DNA from: Candidatus Methanophagales archaeon
GTDB taxonomy: Archaea > Halobacteriota > Syntropharchaeia > Alkanophagales > Methanospirareceae
Length of the DNA stretch: 8,122 nucleotides
Direction of reading: 5' to 3'
Assembly: GCA_003601795.1 (NCBI GenBank)
Contig: PIXU01000113.1
Coordinates: 1 to 8,122, forward strand
The notes below the pieces were generated by a model. The model ran no database searches and was not told where the DNA came from. It saw nothing but the letters and a program-made list of their open reading frames with translations. A program made the translations under genes and the position numbers. The stretch's first letter is position 1. Every line of letters starts with the position of its first letter. Below are positions 1 through 5,937 of the stretch, in pieces.

Positions 1-317
1 AAGTGCCGTTTGAATTGGTGCAGGAGACCGCGGAATTGCAGCGGTTGCCGGTAGTGAATTTCGCAGCCGGCGGCGTAGCGACACCTGCTGATGCGGCACT
101 TATGATGCAGCTCGGGGCAGATGGGGTTTTCGTGGGTTCTGGTGTGTTCAAGTCGGAAACGCCGGATAAGATGGCTGCTTCAATTGTGGAAGCAGTAAAC
201 AACTTTGATGACGCAAAGAAACTTGCGGAGATTTCTAAAGGATTGGGAATACCAATGAAAGGGATTGAAGTGAGTACTTTGAAAGAGGAGGAGCTGCTGC
301 AGGTGAGAGGGTGGTAA
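1..317 (+). CDS. pdxS: Pyridoxal 5'-phosphate synthase lyase subunit PdxS, C-terminal part
   Basis: PdxS makes pyridoxal 5'-phosphate in the cytoplasm from ribose 5-phosphate, glyceraldehyde 3-phosphate and ammonia supplied by the glutaminase PdxT. Only about the last 105 of the usual ~295 residues are present; the reading frame starts at base 3 and the 5' end lies outside the window. The visible part is strongly conserved: the NFAAGGVATPADAA stretch, then GADGVFVGSGVFKS, which form the phosphate-binding glycine loops late in the (beta/alpha)8 barrel, and the typical C-terminus ending in RGW. The frame is intact up to the TAA stop. No pdxT follows; the downstream DNA is intergenic and mobile-element debris, so PdxT must be encoded elsewhere. 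Function is assigned with high confidence from family knowledge. Confidence 0.96.
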   Translation, partial: VPFELVQETAELQRLPVVNFAAGGVATPADAALMMQLGADGVFVGSGVFKSETPDKMAASIVEAVNNFDDAKKLAEISKGLGIPMKGIEVSTLKEEELLQVRGW

Positions 318-336
318 GGATAAGGGTTATATCTGC

Positions 337-358
337 TCAAAATTCTGTGGAATTTTGA
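337..358. terminator. Hairpin 20 bp after pdxS
   Basis: A perfect 9-bp stem, TCAAAATTC / GAATTTTGA, surrounds a TGTG loop. It starts 19 bases after the pdxS stop. The stem is AT-rich and is not followed by a T-tract, so it is not a classical intrinsic terminator; it may protect the 3' end of the pdxS mRNA or be part of a dispersed intergenic repeat. The structure is seen directly; its role is a guess. Confidence 0.35.
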
Positions 359-365
359 ACAAACA

Positions 366-422
366 GTGAAAAATGAAAAATGCAAAGTGCAAAAGTCAAA
401 ATAAATCTTTCTTTAAGAAAGA
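366..422. repeat. Low-complexity intergenic repeat with short hairpin
   Basis: Short near-repeats of the type TGAAAAATG / TGCAAAGTGC / AAAAGTC run from about 366 to 400. They are followed by a near-perfect palindrome at 406-422 (TCTTTCT, loop TTA, AGAAAGA). Both strands carry T-tracts, so this could end transcription of pdxS. No gene is visible here on either strand. The part up to about 530 beyond this is AT-rich with nothing recognisable except a possible IS end near 509. Confidence 0.3.
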
Positions 423-538
423 GCAAAAAGCTCGAAAAATAAATAAGACATCAAAAAAAGGATTTATGTGATTGTATTAAAGGAAACTCACAGATAATAA
501 CTTACCCCCAACTACTACCTGCTTTACATATTAATTTC

Positions 539-669
539 GTAACTACTCACCCCCCCTGACTATTTCTTGTAAAAGAAGGAAGGAAATAAACGGAATACAC
601 AAAAATGCATCTTGAGTTGCATTAAAGACACTACGCCCATCCTCCTTTTTGACTGACCTGAGTAGTTAC
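539..669. mobile_element. MITE-like element, 131 bp, with 11-bp TIRs and 8-bp target duplication
   Basis: The ends are perfect 11-bp terminal inverted repeats: GTAACTACTCA at 539-549 and its complement TGAGTAGTTAC at 659-669. Directly outside both ends lies the same 8-mer, TTAATTTC (531-538 and 670-677), as expected for a target-site duplication. The inside has no reading frame worth the name; it contains a C7 run next to the left end and a small hairpin (AATGCA / TGCATT) near 604-623. This is the architecture of a non-autonomous miniature inverted-repeat transposable element moved by a transposase encoded elsewhere. An 8-bp duplication occurs in several IS families, so the parent family is not assigned. 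The element ends 7 bp before the TATA box of the broken transposase gene. Confidence 0.72.
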
Positions 670-683
670 TTAATTTCTTGACC

Positions 684-697
684 AAATATATAAATAG
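684..697 (+). promoter_or_regulatory. TATA-box promoter of the transposase gene
   Basis: An AAATATATAAATAG box preceded by ACC (BRE-like) lies about 40-54 bases upstream of the transposase ATG. Transcription would start near 715, just before the strong Shine-Dalgarno-like GGAAGG at 724-729. The box is the best archaeal promoter in the window, although the gene it drives is broken. The MITE insertion stops just upstream and leaves the box intact. Confidence 0.6.
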
Positions 698-737
698 GTG
701 CCAATAGGCGCAATAAATCTAAAGGAAGGATAGTAGA

Positions 738-1743
738 ATGAAAATAAGTAAAATCTCGGAAGAAGCCAGGGAGATTTTTAAGAAGACGGCAAAGAAATCG
801 AGTGGTACTACGAGAGGAGAATACATTGCCACCATCACGATTGAATTATTGGATGGCAATGCACGCAAAGCGGAGAGAGTATTTGGGTGGGGCAGGGCAA
901 CGGTCAAAAAGGGTATGCGCGAGTTAGCTACGGGTATAAAATGCATAGATAATTATTCTGCCCGAGGAAAAAAGAAGGCAGAGGAAAAAATACCGCAACT
1001 TGTTGATGATATACGAGCGATCACGGATCCGAAGAGTCAGGCGGACCCTATTTTTCAGACGCCTTTTGTATATATAAGAATAACGGCAAAAGCGGTTCGT
1101 CAGGCGTTGATTGGTGAAAAGGGGTACACTGATGACGAACTGCCCTGTGAAAACACGATAGGGAATATCTTAAACCGATTGGGCTATCGATTGAAGCGGA
1201 TTCAGAAGACAAAACCACTCAAAAATTTTTGAGCCGACAAACGATATTCTGACAATCATTTTTGGCACTTCGATTGAGACCAGTGACTTTATTGTGGATT
1301 GCTTAGAACAGTGATGGGAAGAGAATAAAGAGCGGCTCAGTCATATCGGGGAGCTGGTTATAAATCTGGACAATGGACCGCACATCAATAGCCATAGAAC
1401 GCAATTTATCAAAAGGATGACTGAGTTTGCGGACAACATGGGGTTAAAAATTCGGCTGGTTTATTATCCCCCCCTATCACAGCAAGTATAGTCCAATTGA
1501 GCGATGTTGGGGTGTTTTAGAACTGCACTGGGATGGGACGCTCCGGTCTCCCATCGGAAAAGCGATCGAATGGGCTGGAACTATGACATGGAAAGGCGTG
1601 CGTCCTGTCGTTCATTTGCTCGATAAAGTTTATCAAAAGGGGTGAAGTTGACGAAAGAAGCAATGAACGTTTACGAGGGGGGGATCAAAAGGTTAGAAAA
1701 TTTGCCGTGGTGGGATGTTACAATTGTGCCCACTTTTGGGTAA
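738..1743 (+). pseudogene. Broken ISAzo13-family (DDE) transposase
   Basis: The first 164 codons (738-1232) are open, with an N-terminal helix-turn-helix region (GWGRATVKKGMREL) and the linker ITAKAVRQALI, then TIGNILNRLGYRLKRIQKTKP. The frame shifts near 1221-1230 (A5/T5 run). The next segment joins the conserved positions after KPLK directly to LTIIFGTSIETSDFIVDCLEQ, so roughly 50-60 codons are missing, including the region that carries the first catalytic Asp. After that a TGA (1312-1314) replaces a Trp codon; the segment with the second Asp (NLDNGP, codon 1369-1371) follows; a C7 run at 1468-1474 shifts frame before YHSKYSPIERCWG (catalytic Glu at 1499-1501); and a lost G near 1640-1642 shifts it again before the end WWDVTIVPTFG. 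The start is supported by GGAAGG 8 bases upstream. Family features are from knowledge of ISAzo13 transposases; the breaks are read from the sequence. Confidence 0.9.
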
Positions 1744-1830
1744 ATTATTTGGTGGGAGTTGCCTAAGGGAGATCTTGAAGCATTTGAAAATGTAAAATCC
1801 ACACATGAACTAGAATTATCGACTAAGAAC

Positions 1831-2185
1831 ATGGATGGCGTTAATTCTGCTAAAATCTCACATTTTGTAAGAGATTCGATAGATTATCCAACTATTGCCC
1901 TAATTGTTATTGGAATAGTGTCTGTAGGCATTCAAATTGCAAAATTTATATATGGCATTAATCAAAATCGTTCCCAAAGTAATAAATGTATACAAGTTAA
2001 CATAAACAACACAACAGTTAATTTTAATTCATGTAATTCAAAAGAAGAGATTCAAAAAAAAATTGGATGAATTAATAGAAAGAGATGAACTAACGTTGAA
2101 TGATGAGTTGGTTGAGAAAGGACTGGCTAAAATTGCGAGGGGAAAGGAAATAAGCTGTGAGATGATTTTCGTAGAATTGGAATAA
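1831..2185 (+). pseudogene. Small membrane protein of unknown function, frameshifted at an A9 run
   Basis: I do not recognise this gene. From the ATG at 1831 the frame encodes about 20 polar residues, one strong transmembrane segment (IALIVIGIVSVGIQIAKF), a basic/polar stretch, then VNINNTTVNFNSCNSKEEIQKK. At the A9 run (2054-2062) the frame runs into TGA after two more codons (Ile-Gly). One A fewer restores a frame that reads on as LDELIERDELTLNDELVEKG and ends IFVELE with TAA at 2183-2185. The second frame has no ATG of its own, so one gene of about 118 codons split by homopolymer slippage is the simplest reading. The open frame extends upstream without ATG to the IS end (1744), so an alternative is that the IS cut off the 5' part of a longer gene. 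The last ~40 residues, charged and helical, resemble the style of small antitoxins, but this is only an impression. Confidence 0.5.
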
Positions 2186-2214
2186 TACGAAGTATCACCT
2201 TAAAAAATAGTAAA

Positions 2215-2225
2215 AAAAATATAAG
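2215..2225 (+). promoter_or_regulatory. Possible TATA box of the hicBA remnant
   Basis: An AAAAATATAAG stretch lies 33-43 bases upstream of the hicB ATG, a suitable distance for an archaeal TATA box with a short leader. The surroundings are A-rich, so a chance match is quite possible. Confidence 0.3.
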
Positions 2226-2257
2226 AGGTGTCACATATAGATATTAATGGTGTGGAA

Positions 2258-2487
2258 ATGAAAACCACAATTCAAATCTACAAAGAAGGTAAATACTTTG
2301 GCAGTAGATATATCAACGAATGTAGTAGATCAAGGACTGACGGAAGAAGAGGCGATTAAAAATCTGAAAAAAAGGATTGGAAGAACATTATCAGATTCTT
2401 ATGGAGTTAGCCCATAGGGCTCATAAAATCTCCTTCTTAGACATTGAGGTAGAAAAATATGCCAAAGCTTCCCGTCCTGTCAGCTAA
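2258..2487 (+). pseudogene. hicB: Broken HicB-like antitoxin
   Basis: Reading across three frames reconstructs a HicB-type antitoxin of about 75 residues: MKTTIQIYKEGKYFGSRYI, then NEC, then VVDQGLTEEEAIKNLKK, then GLEEHYQILMELAHRAHKIS and a C-terminus SRPVS. The frame is lost once near 2310-2313 (between NEC and VVDQG) and once in the A7 run near 2373-2379. HicB proteins have a partly degraded RNase-H-like fold whose beta hairpin and the 'QG-T-EEA--NL' helix are visible here; they bind and neutralise HicA and often repress their own operon. The 3' end overlaps the hicA start by 29 bases, the compact antitoxin-first arrangement common for such pairs. GTG codons at 2228 and 2252 are in frame and are possible alternative starts. 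No full-length product can be made. Confidence 0.7.
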
Positions 2488-2600
2488 GGAGGTTATTAAA
2501 GTTCTGATGAAGTTTGGTTTTTTGAAATGAAGCGAAACAAAGGGGATGCCACAGAATTCATTGCTGGATGGCGTGGTTGTGACTAAACCCCTAAACCATG
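2459..2600 (+). pseudogene. hicA: Broken, 3'-truncated HicA-like toxin
   Basis: The ATG at 2459 opens a 23-codon frame, MPKLPVLSAKEVIKVLMKFG plus three residues, which is the standard HicA N-terminus, stopped by TGA at 2528-2530. A second frame then gives EAKQRGCHRI (2529-2558), matching the HicA 'RQRGSH' catalytic region with its conserved His (2550-2552) but Cys in place of Ser. A return to the first frame gives LLDGVVVTKPLNHA up to about 2605. The C-terminal helix of the family is absent because the sequence runs into the end of the convergent epimerase gene. HicA is a small ribosome-independent mRNA interferase with a dsRNA-binding-like fold. This copy cannot make an active toxin; it is the partner of the broken hicB just upstream. 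Confidence 0.66.
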
Positions 2601-2607
2601 CCGGCTT

Positions 2608-3579
2608 CTACGCCTCCAGCAAATCCACTGCCGCCTTCCTCACCGCCTCTTCCGAATTATACCTCTGTTTCCAACCCAGTGCATTCAATTTCGAAGCGTC
2701 AAGCAGCATAATGGGCACGTCACCTTTCCAGCCTCTTTTACCGCCCGTGAATTTGAACTTCGGTTTTTGAGACACCCGCATCTCCTCACATACGATCTCG
2801 GCAATTCGTTTCACCGTTGTCATGTCATCGGTGCCTATATTGAAAATATTCACGCTATTTTTGGCTGCCGGATAACCCTCTACTCCTACTTCTGCCTCTG
2901 CATTTACTTTTAAACCCGCCACCATTGCGTCTATGCAATCATCCACGTAAATATACGATTTCGTTTGATTCCCATCGCCTAAGATTTCCAGCTCTTCCGG
3001 GTTGTTTCTTATCTTATTTATAAAGTCGTAGATTACGCCGTGCGAAGACCTCCTGCCTATAACGTTCGCAAACCGGTATATCCAGGCACGCATATCAAAG
3101 GTATGGCAGTACGCCGCGATTAAAGCTTCACAGGCGAGTTTCGAAGCGCCATATAACGAAACGGGAATTGTAGGATACTCTTCAGGTGTCGGTAGTCTAT
3201 CCGCATCGCCGTAAACGGTGGATGTGGACGTAAAAATCATCCTGCGCACATTGTTCGCCCTCATCGCTTCCAGCACGTTGTAGGTTGCAATTACGTTCTG
3301 CTCCAGATGAACTCTTGTATCTGCTGCACCTACTCGCACTTCCGGATTGGCAGCAAGATGCCAGACCTCTTCTACACCGTCAAAAAAGGGGCTTATATCC
3401 TCATGCAGGATGTCTACTTTATGAAACTGAAAATTTTGTTTACCTACGTGAGGATTTATGAATCTCTTGTCCCCTGCACTTAAGTCATCTAGGACTACTA
3501 TCTCGTGTCCTGCATCTATCAACCTGTCAACGACATGCGAACCTACGAATCCCGCTCCGCCGGTAACAATGATTTTCAT
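2608..3579 (-). CDS. NAD-dependent nucleotide-sugar epimerase/dehydratase (GalE-like, extended SDR)
   Basis: A cytoplasmic short-chain dehydrogenase/reductase of the extended type, 323 residues, full length for the family. The N-terminal Rossmann fold has the NAD-binding TGGAGFVG at residues 6-13, and the acidic DD at 31-32 that favours NAD over NADP. The NAD-contacting HLAANPEVR lies at 74-82. The catalytic triad is visible as Thr119 (in TSTSTVYG), Tyr143 and Lys147 (YGASK). RFANVIG (169-175) and YIYVDD (209-214) belong to the sugar-nucleotide part. The likely substrate is a UDP- or other NDP-hexose, for example UDP-glucose/UDP-galactose, but the sequence does not settle whether it is an epimerase or a dehydratase. 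It starts 6 bp after the cdc6 stop, so translation is probably coupled. Its 3' end abuts the decayed hicA. Supply of sugars for glycans, lipids or S-layer glycosylation is a reasonable inference. Confidence 0.9.
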   Translation of the reverse strand: MKIIVTGGAGFVGSHVVDRLIDAGHEIVVLDDLSAGDKRFINPHVGKQNFQFHKVDILHEDISPFFDGVEEVWHLAANPEVRVGAADTRVHLEQNVIATYNVLEAMRANNVRRMIFTSTSTVYGDADRLPTPEEYPTIPVSLYGASKLACEALIAAYCHTFDMRAWIYRFANVIGRRSSHGVIYDFINKIRNNPEELEILGDGNQTKSYIYVDDCIDAMVAGLKVNAEAEVGVEGYPAAKNSVNIFNIGTDDMTTVKRIAEIVCEEMRVSQKPKFKFTGGKRGWKGDVPIMLLDASKLNALGWKQRYNSEEAVRKAAVDLLEA

Positions 3580-3585
3580 AACTCT

Positions 3586-4773
3586 TTATGCCCTAACTCT
3601 AATATCGGATAATGCTTTAAGCTCAGGGTCTGCAAATAAAACAGGTTGGATCAGCTCTTCTGGCACCTTTAGTGAAATCTCTTTTGTCCTTCCATGTTTA
3701 CCTCTGCTCACAATCACTGCGTTTATCAACCCAAAAATGTCTAATTCCGAGATCAGGTCAATCAAACGCCGCTGCGTTAACATCTCCACACCTAAATGGT
3801 CACACAGTCTATAATACATATTATAAACATCACCACTGATGAAAGACCTTTCGTTCTTTTCTCTCATTAGCATGAGCACACTACTTAACAAAATCTTTGA
3901 TTGCAATGGCAATATTTTCACCATTTCTATTATACTATCTTCTGTCTTTTCACTTGCAATCCTTACATGTTCCTCACTGACCTTTTTAGATTTCGAGCGC
4001 TCTGCAATTTCCCCGGATATAAGTAGCAGATCAAGAGCATACTTTGCATCTCCATCTTGTTTTGCTGCAAGAGCAACGCATAGCGGTATCACCGCATCGT
4101 CAAGCGCAGAGTAATTGAACGCCATAGCTGCCCTCTCGGTCAGAATATCCTTTAACTGGTCGGCATTATAAGCGGGAAATACTATCTCTTTCATGCCCGA
4201 CAAAGATTTTACCCGCTGGTCCAGTAGCTCTGAGAAGGTCGGGTTATTCGAGATGCCTATTACGCTTACCCTCGCCTTATTCAGATCGCTGTTTATCCTT
4301 AAGAGGTTATACAAGACTTCGTCTTCTTTGGTCACTAACTTGTCCATTTCATCTAATATAACAACTACATATCTATCTTCCGTATCTATCCTCTCCTTAA
4401 GCTCTGAATAGACCTCGTCTGTTGGCCAACCAAACACTGGAACACGTTTATTGAAAAATCTTGCTAAATAACCAAGTACTCGATGCTGAGTATAGAACAG
4501 CTCGCAGTTGATGTATATAAGGGGGCAATTACTGGTTCGTGCCATTTCCTCTAATTGTTTGCTTACGTACTTTACCGCAGCGGTCTTCCCTGTTCCGGTC
4601 TTACCGTAGATCAGAATATTCGTGGGCGCTTTCTCCTTTAATGCTGTGGATAGTAGATCGGTCAGAGTTGCTATTTGCTCCACTCGATGTGGTAGATTTT
4701 CAGGAATATAGGTACTGTGAAGTACCGCCTTATCTGCAAATATTTCCCCCTCTCTTAAATGCTCTTCTGTCAT
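3586..4773 (-). CDS. cdc6: Orc1/Cdc6-type DNA replication initiator
   Basis: An AAA+ ATPase that binds origin DNA and loads the MCM helicase in archaea; 395 residues, the normal length. Walker A is GKTGTGKT at residues 57-64, Walker B is VVVILDEMD at 136-144 with the D141-E142 pair, and sensor 1 is ISNN at 174-177. The segment about 180-200 (LLDQRVKSLSGMKEIVFPAY) is the initiator-specific region that contacts DNA. Sensor 2 lies in GDAKYALDLL (241-250), with Lys244 where most relatives have Arg. A C-terminal winged-helix domain follows from about 285 to 370. The start follows a weak GTGA four bases upstream and gives the usual short acidic N-terminus. The gene lies 29 bp after pheA and 6 bp before the epimerase, all on the same strand. 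No origin-recognition repeats were seen next to it, so it may act at a distant origin. Confidence 0.95.
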   Translation of the reverse strand: MTEEHLREGEIFADKAVLHSTYIPENLPHRVEQIATLTDLLSTALKEKAPTNILIYGKTGTGKTAAVKYVSKQLEEMARTSNCPLIYINCELFYTQHRVLGYLARFFNKRVPVFGWPTDEVYSELKERIDTEDRYVVVILDEMDKLVTKEDEVLYNLLRINSDLNKARVSVIGISNNPTFSELLDQRVKSLSGMKEIVFPAYNADQLKDILTERAAMAFNYSALDDAVIPLCVALAAKQDGDAKYALDLLLISGEIAERSKSKKVSEEHVRIASEKTEDSIIEMVKILPLQSKILLSSVLMLMREKNERSFISGDVYNMYYRLCDHLGVEMLTQRRLIDLISELDIFGLINAVIVSRGKHGRTKEISLKVPEELIQPVLFADPELKALSDIRVRA

Positions 4774-4802
4774 CTTTCACGCCCATTCCATTTCTAAAAT
4801 TT

Positions 4803-5690
4803 TCATTTTTCATTGCTGTTGGCTATCGGATAAGCACCCAAGATTTTCAACATTGCTACTTTGCTCTCCACGCCTTTTAATGTCTCTTTTACCTTCTCCT
4901 CTTCTATGTGGCCTTCGCAATCTATATGAAACATGTAATCGCCTAATGCACGCTTAGAGGGCCGGGACTCTATTTTCGTAAGGTTTATTCCTCGCTGAGC
5001 GAATTCGCCTAAGACATCGTATAACGCACCGGGGTAGTCCTTCAAATATATCAATACAGACGTCTTGTCCCTTCCTGTGGGTGCGGTTTTGATACCAGAA
5101 GCAGAAAGCACGACAAATCTCGTAACGCTATCCTTATAAGCGCCCTCGGGGCTTGCGGGCTTACGGGGCAGAGCACCACTCTGTACGTTCTCTTCCAATA
5201 TATTGAGACCATATTTCTGCGCTGCCGCTTTAGACGCTAATGCCGCTATCTCTTCGGATTGCGAAGCCAATTTTGCTGCGCTTGCCGTGCTGTCCACGGA
5301 GTTCACCTCCACTCCCTTCAATTGCTCCCTTATGAACTGCTTACACTGTGCTAATGCATGAGGATGTGAAACCACCTTTTTGATCAAACTTTTTTTAAAC
5401 GTTTGAGCGAGCAGGCAAATATTTATCGGCACTAAAACCTCCCCGACTATCTGTATATCTTCCCTATTCTCACTCGAAAGCACGTCTAACGTCTCTCCTA
5501 CTGAACCTTCCAATGAATTTTCAATAGGGACTATTCCGTAATCTACTTCTTTTCGTAATAAACTCTCCGAGACGTCAAATATCGTTTCGTAATATTTCAT
5601 CTCGACCAAATTCTCATTTCTACCTTTTAGCCACAACTCTGCTGCGTCTTCCGAAAAAGTCCCCGCGGGACCCAATATACCTATTTTCAT
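4803..5690 (-). CDS. pheA: Prephenate dehydratase with ACT domain
   Basis: Converts prephenate to phenylpyruvate, the committed step to phenylalanine, in the cytoplasm. The 295-residue protein has the periplasmic-binding-like catalytic part (about 1-195) with GPAGTFSE (7-14), VPIENSLEGS (54-63), SHPHALAQC (108-116), DSTASAA (133-139) and the catalytic SVTRF (Thr190-Arg191-Phe192). The ACT domain (about 208-290) carries the phenylalanine-binding motifs GALYDVL (221-227) and ESRP (241-244), so feedback inhibition by Phe is expected. There is no chorismate mutase domain. The loop before TRF (about 171-186, rich in Pro and Gly) is longer than I expect for the family. It is the first gene of a probable three-gene unit with cdc6 and the epimerase. 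No good Shine-Dalgarno precedes the ATG; a TATA box about 50 bp upstream implies a leader of some 20 bases. Confidence 0.95.
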   Translation of the reverse strand: MKIGILGPAGTFSEDAAELWLKGRNENLVEMKYYETIFDVSESLLRKEVDYGIVPIENSLEGSVGETLDVLSSENREDIQIVGEVLVPINICLLAQTFKKSLIKKVVSHPHALAQCKQFIREQLKGVEVNSVDSTASAAKLASQSEEIAALASKAAAQKYGLNILEENVQSGALPRKPASPEGAYKDSVTRFVVLSASGIKTAPTGRDKTSVLIYLKDYPGALYDVLGEFAQRGINLTKIESRPSKRALGDYMFHIDCEGHIEEEKVKETLKGVESKVAMLKILGAYPIANSNEK

Positions 5691-5734
5691 TTACACGTAC
5701 GACGGTATTTTTTCCTTTTGTTTTTGCTGTAGAT

Positions 5735-5743
5735 AAAATATAA
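5735..5743 (-). promoter_or_regulatory. Likely TATA box of the pheA-cdc6-epimerase unit
   Basis: On the minus strand TTATATTTT lies 45-53 bases upstream of the pheA ATG, preceded by the purine-rich AGAAGGTGG that could serve as BRE. Transcription would start near 5713. A second AT-rich stretch (TCTTAAATAG) 15 bases further up is an alternative. Confidence 0.45.
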
Positions 5744-5811
5744 CCACCTTCTATTTAAGATACGAATTTACGCGGATTTATAGTCACTCCAATAATAAAT
5801 TGCAAATGATG

Positions 5812-5937
5812 AACCACGAGATTTCACGAGATTAACCCCCACACTTTTTCTTTTTTACAAAAAGAAAACCTGTGCTAAAAGAAAAAACAAAAAAAGTTTA
5901 TAAATAATCTCGTGTAAATCTGTGTAATCTTGTGGTT
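5812..5937. repeat. Inverted pair of a short dispersed-type repeat with AT-rich core
   Basis: The left arm (5812-5835) begins AACCACGAGATTTCAC and continues GAGATTAA. The right arm (5904-5937, complement) begins AACCACAAGATTACAC, has 10 extra bases, AGATTTACAC, and continues GAGATTAT. Outer blocks match at 14 of 16 positions and inner blocks at 7 of 8. The 68-base core is A/T-tract rich with CTTTTT/AAAAAG complementarity, so the whole region could fold as one long hairpin. The right arm overlaps the stop codon of the upstream lipid gene (5936-5938). The region encodes no protein. It lies where that gene's transcript ends and could act as its terminator or as a mobile repeat; neither is proven. 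Confidence 0.6.

Larger units (their letters stand above)
509..1761 (+). mobile_element. Remnant of an ISAzo13-family insertion sequence (ends tentative)
   Basis: The element is defined by the broken transposase inside it. The right end is placed just after the transposase stop, at GGTGGGAGTTG (1751-1761). A sequence that matches its reverse complement at 9 of 11 positions, CAACTACTACC, lies at 509-519 and is the best candidate for the left end. No target duplication was found around these positions, so both ends are uncertain. If they are right, the MITE at 539-669 inserted into the leader of this IS; removing it with one copy of its target duplication would leave a leader of about 90 bp with the promoter inside it. 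The IS cannot move by itself. Confidence 0.4.

Noticed and set aside
366..400. Possible CRISPR-like repeats
   Set aside because: The near-repeats are only about 10 bases long, abut one another without unique spacers and are low-complexity; there are no cas genes.
719..946. A 75-codon - strand frame opposite the transposase start
   Set aside because: The + strand here carries the recognisable transposase N-terminus with promoter and ribosome binding site.
2546..2770. A 74-codon + strand frame over the epimerase 3' end
   Set aside because: Its first ~20 codons are the hicA remnant; the rest is antisense to the epimerase C-terminus.
4796..4815. A TGAAAAATGAAAA match between the pheA 3' end and the spacer after pdxS
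   Set aside because: It is 13 bases of low-complexity sequence and could arise by chance; no structure extends it.
3458..4880. Open frames on the + strand opposite cdc6 and the epimerase start
   Set aside because: The opposite strand encodes well-conserved proteins without breaks; these frames have no domain features.
5691..5935. Possible replication origin beside the cdc6 unit
   Set aside because: The spacer is AT-rich with an inverted repeat, but I see no ORB-like motif or set of direct repeats, and it is separated from cdc6 by pheA.
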